Source: Bremia lactucae
Taxonomy: Eukaryota; Oomycota; Peronosporomycetes; Peronosporales; Peronosporaceae
Assembly: GCF_004359215.1 (NCBI RefSeq)
Contig: NC_090619.1
Span: 4,484,794 to 4,548,793 of the forward strand
DNA length: 64,000 bases
Direction: 5' to 3'
Position 1 is the stretch's first letter; each line of letters begins with the position of its first letter. The notes beneath the pieces were generated by a model. It searched no databases, had not been told where the DNA came from, and saw nothing but the letters and a program-made list of their open reading frames with translations. The translations under genes were made by a program, and so were the position numbers. Positions 45,777 to 57,645 of the stretch are shown one piece after another.

Positions 45777-46209
45777 CCTAGGGCCGTTTTGTAGTTGAAG
45801 GAAAGGTATTGGAAGGTCATACCCTCATTGTGCTCAATGTAGCTACTGATCCGATCCGCTTGACCTTCCGCTTTGCGACTCGACTTAGAAATAGAAATGC
45901 GTGAAATTTATAATTGATATGCGGGACGTCAAGGTGGTAACTATTGACTCATTTTGCGTTTTAATGTTAAAGCATGCGCTGTCTTCGGCAGTGTTTATGG
46001 GGTTTTTATCGAAATGCGTCTGGAGCAGTGCATATATGCAGCGTGAGAGGCATTAGCTGTCGGCATAAAAAGGATAAGCTAAGCATCCAGTCTGAACATA
46101 TGAATAAAAAAGATATCGATATTTACAACTATTTTTTAAAATAATTTTTATTTTCCGCTCCACCTTAAATTATTACCCCCAGTCCATTTTAAAAAAAATA
46201 AATAAATGT
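45777..46209. other. 3' flank of the helicase gene
   Basis: No gene; AT-rich towards the transposon insertion point. Confidence 0.5.
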
Positions 46210-46218
46210 ATGATTTAA
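46210..46218 (+). repeat. 9-bp target duplication, left (ATGATTTAA)
   Basis: Identical to 51990-51998 and directly outside the terminal inverted repeats; 9 bp is the usual size for Mutator-like elements. Confidence 0.8.
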
Positions 46219-46376
46219 GAGAACTTACACAGAATGAGACACTTTTTATCAGAAATTCGCAGAATAGGACACTTTTTTCATTCAGATGATAGGATACTTT
46301 TTAGTCTCTTTAATCTGAGCCTCGCAAGCGACGCAAGGAAGTCCCCTTAAGTTTACCCTCGCAATCTCGGAAGATC

Positions 46377-46381
46377 ATCCC
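46377..46381 (+). repeat. 5-bp target duplication of the copia element, left (ATCCC)
   Basis: Matches 51017-51021 when the LTRs are taken as 46382-46603 and 50795-51016. Confidence 0.65.
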
Positions 46382-46603
46382 CTTTAGAGGTTTGAAAACA
46401 GCCAAGGGCGATGTAGGGAAGAAACACTTAGAAGAAGGTAAAATGAAAAGTGAATTATCATCTAGCTAGGTCCTTAGTTCGTCTTGTCGTACTACTCTAA
46501 GTCTAGTAACACAACGATGAGTCGATCCCATCGTTACATACAATCATGTAGTGTCGTCCGTGCCCTATGGACATTAGTATCAGTAACCAACATGCTTACC
46601 AAT
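46382..46603 (-). repeat. 3' LTR of copia element
   Basis: 222 bp, no difference from 50795-51016 by eye. On the minus strand it starts ATTGGTAAGC and ends CCTCTAAAG, so termini are not the canonical TG...CA. A polypurine tract GAGGGGGAGT lies just before it (46604-46613). Confidence 0.9.
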
Positions 46604-46615
46604 ACTCCCCCTCGA

Positions 46616-49600
46616 CTAGAAGTCTCTGATCTTCGCTTTGTACAGCAGTGACTCGAACTTCTTCGTCGAAATCGGTTTGGTCAGAAAATCAGCCAGCTGT
46701 GACTTGGTTTCAGTATATTGCAGCTCAATAATCTTGTCCTTCACTTGTTCACGCACAAAATGGTACCTGATGTCGATGTGCTTCGCTCGACTTTGATAGC
46801 CGTCGTTCTTAGCGATAGCGATTGCACTCTGGTTGTCTTCATGAATCGTAACCGCGTAATTAATCTGCACTTGCATCTCCTTAAGTAGACTTCTTGTCCA
46901 CAATACCTCCTGTACACATAACGAAAGAGCCATATACTCTGCTTCTGCCGTGCTTAGCGCCACGCTCTGCTGCATCTTCGACTTAAAAATCACAGGTGCG
47001 CCATTAATCATCACTAGAACTCCTGAAGTCGATCTGCGATTGCACTTGTTACTTGCCCAGTCCGCATCCGTGTATGCACTCAGCTGAAGATCGCCAGAAA
47101 CTCCTTCGTAGCAAATACCTTTGCTCTTCGTTGTCTTCAGGTACCGCAAAACTCGAATCGCAGCATTCCAATGCTCTTCGTGCGGAAATTCCAAATGGCG
47201 ACTTAGTTGACATACTGCATACGCAATATCTGGTCTTGTTCCTGTTGCCACATACAACAGCGACCCCACCAACGACCGATACGGTCGATTCTTCATTCTT
47301 GTGTCAATTTTGTCCATCTTGATCGTCGCTTGACCTTCAACACTTGGATTTGACACTGTTTTCGCATCAACTTGATTGAACTTCTCGACCATTCTTGTTA
47401 TACACGATCCTTGGCTGATGTTCAGTCTTCGTTTTTCACGCAGGTACTTGACTTCGATTCAGAGAACGTATCGAACGCTACCAAGTATCTTCATCTGGAA
47501 ACGACTTGATAGTTGCTCTGCCACATCATCCATAGCACCTAAAGAATCAGCTCCAATTAGAAGATCGTCCACATATAATGCAGCGAAAATCCACGAGCCC
47601 TTGGTCTCTTTGACGAAAATGCATGAGTCTGCCGCGCATGAGGTGAACCCCATATCTACAAAAACGCACGAAATTGTCTTATACCATGTTGCTGCCGCTT
47701 GTTTTAGCCCATACAGGCTGCGATTCAACTTGAACACTTGGTCACGTCCTGCACTAACTCCTAGAGGAGGGTATACGTATACCTCTTCTTCCAAAATGCC
47801 ATATAGGAATGCAGTGTCGACATCATATTGATGGATAAGCATTCCCTTTTGGCAACACACCGCCAAAAATACTCGAATTGAGTTGAGGTTCGCCACCGGT
47901 GAATATGTCTCCATGTAATCAATTCCATACGTCTGCCTGTAGCCAAGTGCTACGAGACGTGCCTTGTATCGTTCAATTTCACCATTTTCGTTCCGTTTAA
48001 TCGCAAAAACCCACTTGGTTCCGATCACCTTCTGCCTTGGCCGCTGCGTTTGTATCGTCCAGGTGTTCTTATCTTGTAGTGCCTTAAGCTCAGCTTGTAT
48101 GGCCTTGTTCCAATCATCGCGATGAGGTGACCTAAGAGCCTCTTCATATGTCACTGGGGTCTCGAACGCTGAACAAGCTTGTTCGTACCCAATACGCAGT
48201 CTCTTCGTGCCTCTTTCTTGACACTCATCTGCTCCGTGATTAAAGTCTCCACCTGTACCACTTACAGGTCCTAGCGCTTGAGATTGTCCATTTGGAACCG
48301 ATTCAAATGGAACAATCGCTGTGTCTTCGGGACGTCGAAAGCTTGTCCGTCTACTTGGTCGTATCACCATCTGCCCTTGCCTTGACACTTCTTCAGCTGC
48401 TTCTTGATCTTCTTCAATCATTGTCACATCATCAATCTCAAACATGGGGTCCTCAACAATTTTTCCCATGTGTCCATGCATCTCGTTGTTGCATCCAGAT
48501 GGTAACACCATCGTTGTCGTACATCCATCTTGTACGTTACTCTCTTCTTGTGGATCTGGACCGTAATCCACGTCCATGTCCACGTCTTCCGTTTCTTGAA
48601 AATTCTCTTGATTTATAGAGACAACGTCTTCATCATGAGCAGCACGAATCTCTCGGTCACTTGATCTGCTGTACTGTTGTACGTACTGAAGTGGTGGTCT
48701 TTCATCGAAAGTAGCCGATCTCGTGTACGTCACTCTCTTGGCATCTTCATCCCATACTCGAAACCCCTTGACTTGGTCAGAGTACCCTAGGAAAATGCAT
48801 CGAATTGCTTTCTTGGTCATCTTGGTCCTCTTCGACTTGTCAACATGTGCATATCCCCTTGATCCAAATACACACATCTCAGAGAGGTCAGGTTTCTTCC
48901 CGAAAATAAACTCGTATGGAGTTGTTGTCGGGTGACTGGCACACGGAACTCGGTTTGTCACATAGACAGATGTGTTCATTGCCTCAGCCCACCAAATCTT
49001 GTCTACTTGCATATGACTGATCATTCCCCTGGCTCGCTCTGTCAGTGTCCGGTTCATGCGTTCGGCCAGCCCATTCTGTTGTGGTGAATATGGTACCGTC
49101 GTTTGGTGAATGATACCAAATTTTCGACACATACCAGAGAAACGTCTGTTGACGTATTCCGTTCCGTTGTCCGTCCTGATACACTTGATCTTCTTGGACA
49201 GTTGGTTCTCCATAAGTGCGTTGTACTCAATGAAGCGATCTGCCACTTCCGACTTGTTTTCGATATAGTATGCGACTACATGTCTTGAAAAATCATCGAT
49301 GAATGTCACAACGAATCTTGATCCTCCTTGAGACTTCGTTTCCATAGGTCCCATCACATCACTGTGGACCAACTCCAACAGTTTCTTCGTTTTCACGTGT
49401 CCGTAGGGTGTTTTTGGAAACGTCTTGACGGTAGCTTTGCCCATGATACACCCTTCACAGATCTCGAAATCTTCTTCACTGCCTTGTTTCTTCTTGATCT
49501 TCAGTCCATCGACGCAACTTGCCAAGCCCTGAATCATTTTACTTGGAAGATGACCTAATCTTGCATGCCACATCTGTAGATCAGCCGCTCTTGATTCGCC

Positions 49601-50791
49601 ACTTGATGTATGCTCTTGATTGGTTTCTTCGCATATGAGAGCTGACTCAACCGGGCTGCAATCTAAGACGTACATCTTGTTCTTTCGTGGTACTTCAGCA
49701 ATTACTTCCGCGTTGCTTCTGATTTCACAGCTCAGATCTGAGAAGATCACTTGAAGACCTTTTCTTGACAGTGCCGATATAGACAATAGCCTTCGGTCTA
49801 ATCCCGGCACCCATAGTGTCTCTTCGATCCGGATCACTTCTCCACTCTTGAGTTTCACGCGCACTGTTCCAACACCTTTTGCCTCCACTTCGCTTCCGTC
49901 TGCAATGGTTATCATGATCGGGTCCCTCAGTGAGTCTATACTCAAGAACTCATCTCTGTCGGGACACATGTGGCTGCTTGCCCCACTGTCCAATAACCAT
50001 CCAGCTGACGTCTTAATTGAAGCCGTGAATGCACTTTCTTCTCCAGATCGCTCGGTCTCCACTTGTACCGCCTTGCAATCTTGACGCTTGTGCCCATATT
50101 TGTTACATCGGTAACATCTCCCCGAGAAGTTTTCGCCTCTTGAACTTGGTCTCCCTTCATGTCGGCGCGGTCCTTTCTTGTACCTTGAAAAATGCGTACT
50201 CTTTAGTGCGACTTTTTGGTGCTCTGACCTGGCCATTCCATCGTACTCTCGTCTCAGCATTTCCTTGGCATGAAATTGTGTCATGCCGGGCATGTTCTCA
50301 ATTATCTTGACGATGGAGTCATAGTCTCTCGTTAGACTACCCAATAAAATGACCAAATGTTCCTCCGGTAGGATTTCTTGCCCGACAGCTTGCATAGTCA
50401 TGCACAGCTCGTCAAATCTCAGGAAGTGGTCCATGATGCTTCCTCCCTTGGCCAACTTGAACTCATGTAGTTGCCTTCTAAGCTGCACACGGTTGTGCAT
50501 GCTTTGTCGCAGGAAGAAATTCTTCAGTATGTCCCACGCTTCGGCCGTTGTCTTAGCCGTGCGAACCATGGACTGAAGATTTGTGCTGATCATTGTTGAC
50601 ACAATCGCGAAGGCCTTCATGTCATTGACTTTCCAAGTCGACGCGGTTGCGTCTCCTTCTTCTGGGGCCTTCATAGCGTCCAGATGCTCTAGCTATCCCT
50701 TCTTTGCCAACTGCATCCTCGCTTTGAACTCCCACACGAAGTAGTTATCTTCGCGGAGTATGTCGCCCGCGTCAGGCGTAGTTGGGCTCAT
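46616..50791 (-). pseudogene. Copia gag-pol polyprotein with two nonsense codons
   Basis: A single frame of 1391 codons from ATG 50791 to TAG 46616, interrupted only by TAG at 50695-50693 (codon 33) and TGA at 47461-47459 (codon 1111). Domain order is that of Ty1/copia: UBN2-type gag, zinc knuckle CYRCNKYGHKRQDC (about 225), protease WLLDSGASSHMC (about 270), integrase with HARLGHLPSKM, DVMGPM, FIDDFSR, RTDNGTEYVN and NGLAERMNRT, reverse transcriptase with KWVFAIKRNENGEIERYKAR, DVDTAFLYG and YVDDLLIGA, and RNase H with DADWASNK and STAEAEYMAL. The second stop falls between reverse transcriptase and RNase H. It can no longer make its own full polyprotein, unless stops are read through. Confidence 0.92.
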
Positions 50792-50794
50792 AAC
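50781..50794 (-). promoter_or_regulatory. Copia primer-binding site, half-tRNA type
   Basis: Directly after the 5' LTR the minus strand reads GTTATGAGCCCAAC. With the last LTR base, GGTTATGAGCCC is complementary to GGGCTCATAACC, the anticodon arm of eukaryotic initiator tRNA-Met. Drosophila copia primes from such a cut tRNA. The gag ATG lies inside the site. Confidence 0.65.
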
Positions 50795-51016
50795 CTTTAG
50801 AGGTTTGAAAACAGCCAAGGGCGATGTAGGGAAGAAACACTTAGAAGAAGGTAAAATGAAAAGTGAATTATCATCTAGCTAGGTCCTTAGTTCGTCTTGT
50901 CGTACTACTCTAAGTCTAGTAACACAACGATGAGTCGATCCCATCGTTACATACAATCATGTAGTGTCGTCCGTGCCCTATGGACATTAGTATCAGTAAC
51001 CAACATGCTTACCAAT
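50795..51016 (-). repeat. 5' LTR of copia element
   Basis: 222 bp, identical by eye to the 3' LTR at 46382-46603; flanked outside by ATCCC (51017-51021). Confidence 0.9.
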
Positions 51017-51070
51017 ATCCCCGAGACATCTTCCCTCGAGATCACTCTTCCCATCGCTCCAAACCTCCTT

Positions 51071-51527
51071 TGTAACGGGGTGTATCGTTACATGAAATTA
51101 ACACTAAAAGGTTGTTAATTAATATTATCTAAAAGGTAGATAATATTTGGAGGAAATTACTTTATATAGTAATTTCCTGAATTCTTATCCATAAATAGGT
51201 ATAGACCATTATGTCTATTTATTCCGCAGACTAATCAGCTGTAGAAGTAATCAAAGAGAGTTACTAGATAAGATAGATAAGAATTCATTTACATGTTTAG
51301 TATTAGTTTATAGTTAAGACAACATTTACAAAGATAGATTAACAAGACACTTATATATATTAATACAGTTTTCATTTTACACTCTTAAGTGTAAAGCTAA
51401 CTTGCCTTAAGAGAAGTCTTCCTCTATACGTACAGTGTACGTCACCTAACGAGAGGCACCACTCACATCTGAAGCAGTGTGAAGTGGACTTGTACTGAAA
51501 CAGTACAAGTCGCAGTGCCCCGTTACA
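51071..51527 (+). repeat. Solo LTR, family A
   Basis: 457 bp, TGTAACGGGG...CCCCGTTACA, flanked by a perfect 5-bp duplication TCCTT (51066-51070 and 51528-51532). No internal sequence remains, so it arose by LTR-LTR recombination. It interrupts the Mutator-like element. Confidence 0.92.
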
Positions 51528-51989
51528 TCCTTCTTTTACAGGAACTTCAACCAAATTGTCATGCCACCTACCATCACTCCTGACGGCTTTGAAAGGACTA
51601 TATTTCACTACCATGGATGAAGCCGTGATGACCATTCGATCACAGGCAACAAAAGATCACGTCAGCTACAAGATCTCCGACAGAAACAAAACCAGAAGAG
51701 CCTACCTCAAGTGTTTAAGCGACGAGTGTCCTGCATATGCCCGCATATCCTTCTACACAAAAATCGAATAAGTCAGGTGCAAGATCAGCATTCATGCCAA
51801 GGATCACTCGAGAAACCTCGGGCATTCCAGCGTGAGCACACATTTTTGGTAGAGCAGCTTCACGAAGGCATGACAGTAGTTTGTAACCACTTATAGTTGG
51901 CGGAAAAAAAGTGTCCTTTCCTGTGTATAAAAAAAGTGTCCTATACTACAAATTTCAGATAAAAAGTGTCCTATTCTGTGTAATTTCTA

Positions 51990-51998
51990 ATGATTTAA
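51990..51998 (+). repeat. 9-bp target duplication, right (ATGATTTAA)
   Basis: Partner of 46210-46218. Confidence 0.8.
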
Positions 51999-52320
51999 AT
52001 TCGCAAACTAAAGTTGTTATTTCCTGGTAGTTGTTAGTTCAAAATTGCAAAGATCATTTATGTTCATGCAAATGGAAACTGTGGTTATCATACAATAACT
52101 CAATTGCTTAAAAAAATGTATGCTTTTTTATAGCTCTGAGCGCTCTGATCTGCTGTCAATTTACCGCAAGCGCAAAGTGTTTTGGCAACAGATTGTTCAG
52201 ACCGATTTTGATGAAATGAAGACCCGAACCAGCTGAGTTGGGAAAGCAATGGATCAGTACCAGTAACCAATTGGTTTGATTCTACTGAGTGTGCTATTCT
52301 TGCAGCTATCTGCTATACAA

Positions 52321-52759
52321 TGTAACGGGGTGTATCGTTACATGAAATTTACACTTAACGGTTGTTAATTAGTATATTATCGAAAAGGTAGAGAATATTT
52401 GGAGAACATTACTTTACATGGTAATATTCTAAAGACTTGTCCATTGGTAGATATAGACCATTATTTCTACTTTCTCCGCGGTCCAGTCAGCGCTGGACGC
52501 GCGCAAAGAGAAAGACAGATAAGACTTTTAGTACAGATTTGTATTAGCTTATATTTAAGTTAGTATTAAGTAGATAGAAAGAAGAAAGTAATTATATTAA
52601 ATACAGTTTTCGTGTAACCCTCTTTAAAGCAAGTGTTTTTAAGAGAAGACTTCCTCTGCACGTACTAGTGTACGTGAAGTGACGTGAGGAACCACTCGCA
52701 CTGAGGCAGTGCGAAGTGGAATTGTACTGAAGCAGTACAAGTCGTTGTGCCCCGTTACA
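52321..52759 (+). repeat. Solo LTR, family A
   Basis: 439 bp with perfect flanking duplication TACAA (52316-52320 and 52760-52764). It includes the GCGCGC and GTCCAGCGCTGAC-type block also found at 15410, 16830 and 60200. The flanks (52000-52320, 52765-53460) carry no recognisable gene. Confidence 0.92.
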
Positions 52760-53459
52760 TACAAGGCCAACGGCTATTTTGGCTGAAGATGGGTCCGGAA
52801 CTTATTTTATGCCATACACCACAGCAGCACAAAAGAAAGGTGTAGTAACCGCTGACAAGCTGTTTAACTGCAGACTGGTCCAAAGTTGCCTCGGATTGAT
52901 TCAATTTGGCACTAACACCCCACCAGTGAAGAACGCGACTTTTGGCTAGCTCAAACCCAAGCCAAGCTTTAGTAATAAACCAGCTAATTTTCCTTCGTGG
53001 ATTATTTACATATCAATGTCGTCACACTACTAGGTTAATATACATTCGCTGTCAGAAGAAGCGTGACACTAACTCGTTTGTTAATGTTTGATGGCTTTCC
53101 ATCGCATGTACTGACACAACATCTTAAGGTTGAAAAAGGACAAGAAGAACGTCATTTTCAGTGAAGTCCGACAGCTGTGAGACTTGAATTTAAGCGGGTT
53201 GCCCCAATAGATTTCGAGTAGAGTTTGAATGCCATTGATTCATTCATATGCAGCGTCTTCGCAAAAGATCTTCGGCAAATTCCTTGCCTTGGTAAGGCGT
53301 TCGACGGCATCGTAATGGAGGTATCCGCTTATTGAAATTATTTAGAGAGCTTTTCTGTACTGGCTCCGACCGAGTTCATCCACTCCCTGAGTCTCCACTT
53401 ATAGCCGCAAAAACAACGTTACGTTAACTGGGACATTTCTTTCGGATATTCGCGTGAAC

Positions 53460-54660
53460 AGTGAGCACATTACTCGATATCTCGAAATCGAAAATAATGT
53501 ACCGTCCATCGTTACTATTCAAGACATGTTGTACACCACGCCGCGTAATTGAATCTCCCTTCTTGTCAAGAACTTCATATTATGTTACCCTGCGTTTGGC
53601 ATCGCGTTGACAGATCACGTGTTCACCCTGTTTGATATGTGCCCAAGGAAAGCAGGGGGAAATCGACAGTCTCAAAAGAACTCAGGCAACCAGTCTCCAA
53701 ACGATAGAATTGGCAGGTCATCAGCTCACATTTAAAGGTCCGATGACTTCACAAGATTGACTTGGTAACTGATACATGGTGGTCAATTTTAACGACTACC
53801 AGAGCACTGCGTTAAAATTTTTCGCCAAGATCAAAGATGTGGCCGCAATACAGTCACACATTTTCTGGCGTATTTTGAAAAACGATTGGATTGTAAGATC
53901 CATGTCTTGCGTACCGATACGCGTGGAAAGTATGCAAATGATAATTGTTTTGCAAAGAACCAGGTTATAACTCGGCAACGCAGCGTGGCGCGAATACAAC
54001 CAATGGCAAATTTGAAAGAATACATCGTGCAATTACAATTATGAACGAGGCCAGATATGTTATTTATTGTGTGGTTTGCATTTGACTTTTTAAAGATATG
54101 CGTTATATACGCGGCATATGTGCTAAATCGCTCGCCCACAAATGCTTACCCTGATAAGGTTTCCCCGTTTCAATTACTGAAGAAGCAAACACACACTCTC
54201 GGCAGAATTTTGAGTTTTGGATGGTTTTTTGCGACCCCCAAAAGAATAACTTTGCGCTGAGGAGCCAACGTGGATACATCATTGGTATCGATGATACTAC
54301 GAAAGATACCAGATAAATCTATCGAAGGATCGCATCGTCGTGATTACTCAACAAGTCTAAAACATTCAAAATTATGAACGAAGGCGGTGACACCCTCATC
54401 ACACGCAAAACCCATCCGGAATTCTCACACGTATACCGGTAACTAGGCGGTACTGGACGTCGTGAACGCTGTCCATGAATTGGACTCAACAAACTATGCT
54501 GCAGCTAATCGTAGCACGAGAAAGACTGCGTGGAAAGCGGCTATGAGAGAACAATAACATGCCTTGGAAGATACTGGAGTCTGGAACATAGTACGATGTC
54601 CGAATAATTCCCAAAGTCTGCATCCCAAGTAGGTATATAGGACCAAAAGGGTCGCGAACG
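53460..54660 (+). pseudogene. Decayed Ty1/copia element, integrase part
   Basis: Scattered frames. At 53776-53970 remnants of the integrase core are seen, and at 54057-54260 IYAAYVLNRSPTNAYPDK and SPFQLLKKQ, the copia segment after the core (YxxNRxPT...PxQxL). It continues beyond the LTR at 54665. Many stops; different lineage from the young copia at 46-51 kb. Confidence 0.75.
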
Positions 54661-54664
54661 GTGA

Positions 54665-55221
54665 TGTAACGGGCTAAAGTTGCCCTCATGTTACACAGTC
54701 CCCGTTAAGTACACTTGGTGTACTAAAGGGGATGATCAATTACTAAATTAAAGTAATTAGACCCAGCACTTGGGTGTGGTTCACATTTGTGACCAGCCCT
54801 TGTGTCTGTGATGCACATGTGTGCATTCACATTAGGAGGGATGACGCCTAGCGTCATCCGTTACGCGAGGTACCTAGAAAGGTACGCTCGCAATACATAT
54901 TAAATGCTATCTATAAAGATGACATTTTGATTGGCAAAAATATGTATTCTGATTGGTAAAAAAAAATAGATATTTTTATTTAATAAGATTGAATATATAT
55001 CAGTCTAAGAACTACTTCCTACTTAATAATTGCGCACGAGGAGCCGGATTACCGCTCCCGTGACGACACTAAACCAGAGTATTTAGTGTGTCGGGAGGTC
55101 GCTAACGTGCCCACCGCAACTACCTCACTGCACGCAAGAGAAGCTTGTTAAACCGCTTCCTCGATGTGCGAAGGTGTGTGTCTAAGTAGAGCGTGGCCGC
55201 ATTACAACGTGCCCGCCTACA
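54665..55221 (+). repeat. LTR, family B, inserted in the decayed copia
   Basis: 557 bp from TGTAACGGGC to CGCCTACA. The flanks GGTGA and AGCGA differ by two transitions, compatible with an aged target duplication. It splits copia sequence that resumes with LERYKARLVVCG. Confidence 0.75.
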
Positions 55222-56640
55222 AGCGACCCCTCGAGCGCTACAAGGCCAGGCTAGTTGTCTGTGGAAAGAATGAGTGTTTGGTCGTGATTGCAACATTGGT
55301 TTGCTGCTGCCATGAATATGTCAAGTGTGAAGCTCATTTTTGCTATTTTAAGAAAATGGCGAGTGCCAGCAAACCGTGGAGACATACGAATCTGACTTAA
55401 GAATAAATTTGCGCATACCTCAAAGAATGACAATTAAACGCAAAAAGCACAAAAATGTAGTGCATATGAGCTTGCGTTGGAACTGTGTAAGGCTCAATAC
55501 GGACTAAAACAAGTTGGATGTTTATATGGAGTGAGTTGCTGCAAACAAATACTAGAGAACTTGGGTTCATACAGTGTCTTACCGACACGTGTGTGTCTTG
55601 AAAACGCAGAGGAGATAACTGCATGATTGTGGAAGTGTAAGTCGATGGCCTTTTTGAAAAAGCGACGCAAGCAAATGTGGTCAAATGTTTTTTTGGTATG
55701 CTTAAGGAATAATCTGTAACGGTTCGAGGCACTGTAAACAATTTTCTGGGAAGGCGCATCACTTACAACAATAAAAATGCGTAAACTATTGATCAGGAAG
55801 TCACTATTCGTGAGACGCTACAGACAATGGATTGGTGGAGGCGTGTAGTATTTGAACTCCAATTAGTGAAGAAGTATGCAACGCGCAAGATAAAAAAGCT
55901 AATTAAGTTAACGAAGACCGAGGTGACACAGTTACCATCAAGAAATTTCAGGCCCTAGCGGGCAGTTTGCTCTGGTTTTCGAGATGCAGCAGGCCGGACA
56001 TAATTTATGCGGTGCATAGAGTCGCCAGGCGAACTCATGCACCAACTTCGGGCGATTATAAATTGACGAACCGGGTTGCAAGATATTTGCAAGGCTCGAA
56101 AAGAAGGCAACTGAATATGAATGAAGAAACCGAGAGATGTGACGAGATGGCTACAGCAATTCCAAATTTGCTGTGGACTGGGCTGATAGAATGACGATTA
56201 CCGGTGGCTGGATCACTGTAGACGGAATGCCAGTGTCGTGGATGGCGATAAAGCAAGGCGGTTTGTCATTTTTACCATGGAAGCTAAATTTACGGCAGCA
56301 TCTGTCGTGGTTGCGGAAATGCTTGGACTATGTGAAGCACTTCATGAGACTGGATTAAAATGCAAAGATCAAATGGTTTGTACGTGGATAACCAAGCGGC
56401 ATTGAAATAGCTTAAAAGAGACGGTTCGTCAGCGAAATCGAAACACGAATCAAATTTGTAAGCTTGCATGGAAAGGGTGGAATTTTGATGCTAATATGCC
56501 TTGAGAGTCGTAATATGCCAGCGGATTTGATGATAAAGGCTGTGACAGCACCACGCTTCGAGGAGTTGAGAAACTTGATTGGCCTTAGCGAATGTCAAGG
56601 CGTTGAGGACAAACAGTCTGATAATTATGAGTACTAGTTT
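55222..56640 (+). pseudogene. Decayed Ty1/copia element, reverse transcriptase and RNase H
   Basis: After the LTR the frame reads LERYKARLVVCGK (reverse transcriptase entry), AQYGLKQVGCLY at about 55490 (LYGLKQA motif), then RNase H at 55967-56400: FSRCSRPDIIYAVHRVARR, RTHAPTSGDYKL, GGWITVDGMPVSWMA. Stops and frameshifts occur in each domain. The catalytic YVDD is not readable. Confidence 0.8.
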
Positions 56641-57110
56641 GTTTGCAAGACATGACCGTGAACAGGTGAATGAAACACACCAATGAAAGACGGGCTGTAA
56701 TTTAAGTATCGTGGAAATATGAAAAATGAAGAAGAACTTTTATGAAGTAAGGTCCACGATGGAGAAGTGTTGTAAGCTTGATGATTTGAGTCTGGAAAAA
56801 TTAAAGGTGAAGAAGCTGAGTGATAAAGCTTGCCGTGACGGTTCATACTGCTTGTTGGTGCGTTTATTACACAACATCAATTGTATAAACCGCGATTTTT
56901 CGTACTTCGATTTAATGATGATTTTTAATCTAAATACACTTACTCTTTTCACTAGAAACATCATAAAAGTTGTCCGTGCTTCCTCCGAGTCCGTCGCAGT
57001 GCGACTGGACGATATAACGCCGAGTCTCTTGAACTGGTATCTATTAAGCTTTACGAGCTTTTACAAATTACTTAGTAGTTATACTCATCAGTACTATAGA
57101 CTTTAGTGAC
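56641..57110. other. No recognised gene
   Basis: A 126-codon ATG frame (56726-57106) starts with basic, Lys-rich sequence and ends in Tyr/Ser-rich sequence without any motif; AT-rich. I treat it as chance. Confidence 0.35.
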
Positions 57111-57500
57111 TCCTTGAGTCCAAACGTCTTCCTCTGACTTATGGTGTATGCAGGCACGGCGTAATGCGGTCACGCTCTACTTAGACATACACCCTAGCAC
57201 AGCGAGGAAGCGGTTTAACCAGCTTCTCTTGCGTGCAGTGAGGTAGTTGCGGTGGACACGTTAGCGACCTCGCCCCTTTTAAGAACGAATTTACATTTTT
57301 AAATTCGTCAAAGAGGTCGATCTTCGATTCTGGAGGCAAAAGCTGACCCGAGCATGGGAACCGTTTTATGTGCCAGAGAGAAAATAGATAGAAACAGAAA
57401 AACTTAAGTATATAAAGTACAGTTTACTTTAACCCCCTTATAAAGCAAGTGCTTTAAGGCGCATCTCGATAGAGATGCTGACTGGACCGCGAAGCAAGTA
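57111..57500. repeat. LTR fragments, mixed
   Basis: 57120-57290 contains ACGTCTTCCTCTGACTTA and the reversed family B blocks TTAGACATACACC and GAGGTAGTTGCGGTGGACA. 57380-57500 contains family A-like CCCTTATAAAGCAAGTGC and a GACTGGACCGCGAAG block. Fragmented, no intact ends. Confidence 0.55.
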
Positions 57501-57645
57501 GATATAATGGCCTGTATCTTCAGTTGGAGAGGATACTCCCTAAATAAATTCTGTGTGAATAAGAGCCCGAAAGGAATTTATGGGCAATGCCCAAATTTTT
57601 TACAGATAAATTTTGAAAATAGAGCAAATGTTCATTCATTTGAAA

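Larger units (their letters stand above)
46382..51016 (-). mobile_element. Near-intact Ty1/copia retrotransposon
   Basis: 4635 bp: two 222-bp LTRs, a primer site touching the 5' LTR, one gag-pol frame and a polypurine tract. It is inserted into the Mutator-like element with duplication ATCCC. Identical LTRs indicate a recent insertion. It reads leftward. Confidence 0.9.
46219..51989. mobile_element. Mutator-like DNA transposon with nested insertions
   Basis: The left end (46219-46305) and the right end (51989-51900, reversed) are inverted repeats of about 85 bp that share AGAA-TTACACAGAAT and three spaced copies of AGGACACTTTTT or a close variant. Perfect 9-bp target duplications flank it. 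The only coding trace is 51550-51830 (plus): MTIRSQATKDHVSYKI and YLKCLSDECPAYA, like the N-terminal zinc-binding domain of Mutator-like transposases. There is no transposase catalytic domain, so it was non-autonomous or had lost it. Without the later insertions (copia at 46382-51016 and an LTR at 51071-51527) and their duplications it would be only about 670 bp. Confidence 0.75.

Noticed and set aside
46616..50791. Repeat-induced point mutation as the cause of nonsense codons
   Set aside because: Likely changes at the stops are not consistently C-to-T or G-to-A, and no wide transition bias is visible.
56726..57106. 126-codon frame as a gene
   Set aside because: Composition follows AT-rich background; no domain.
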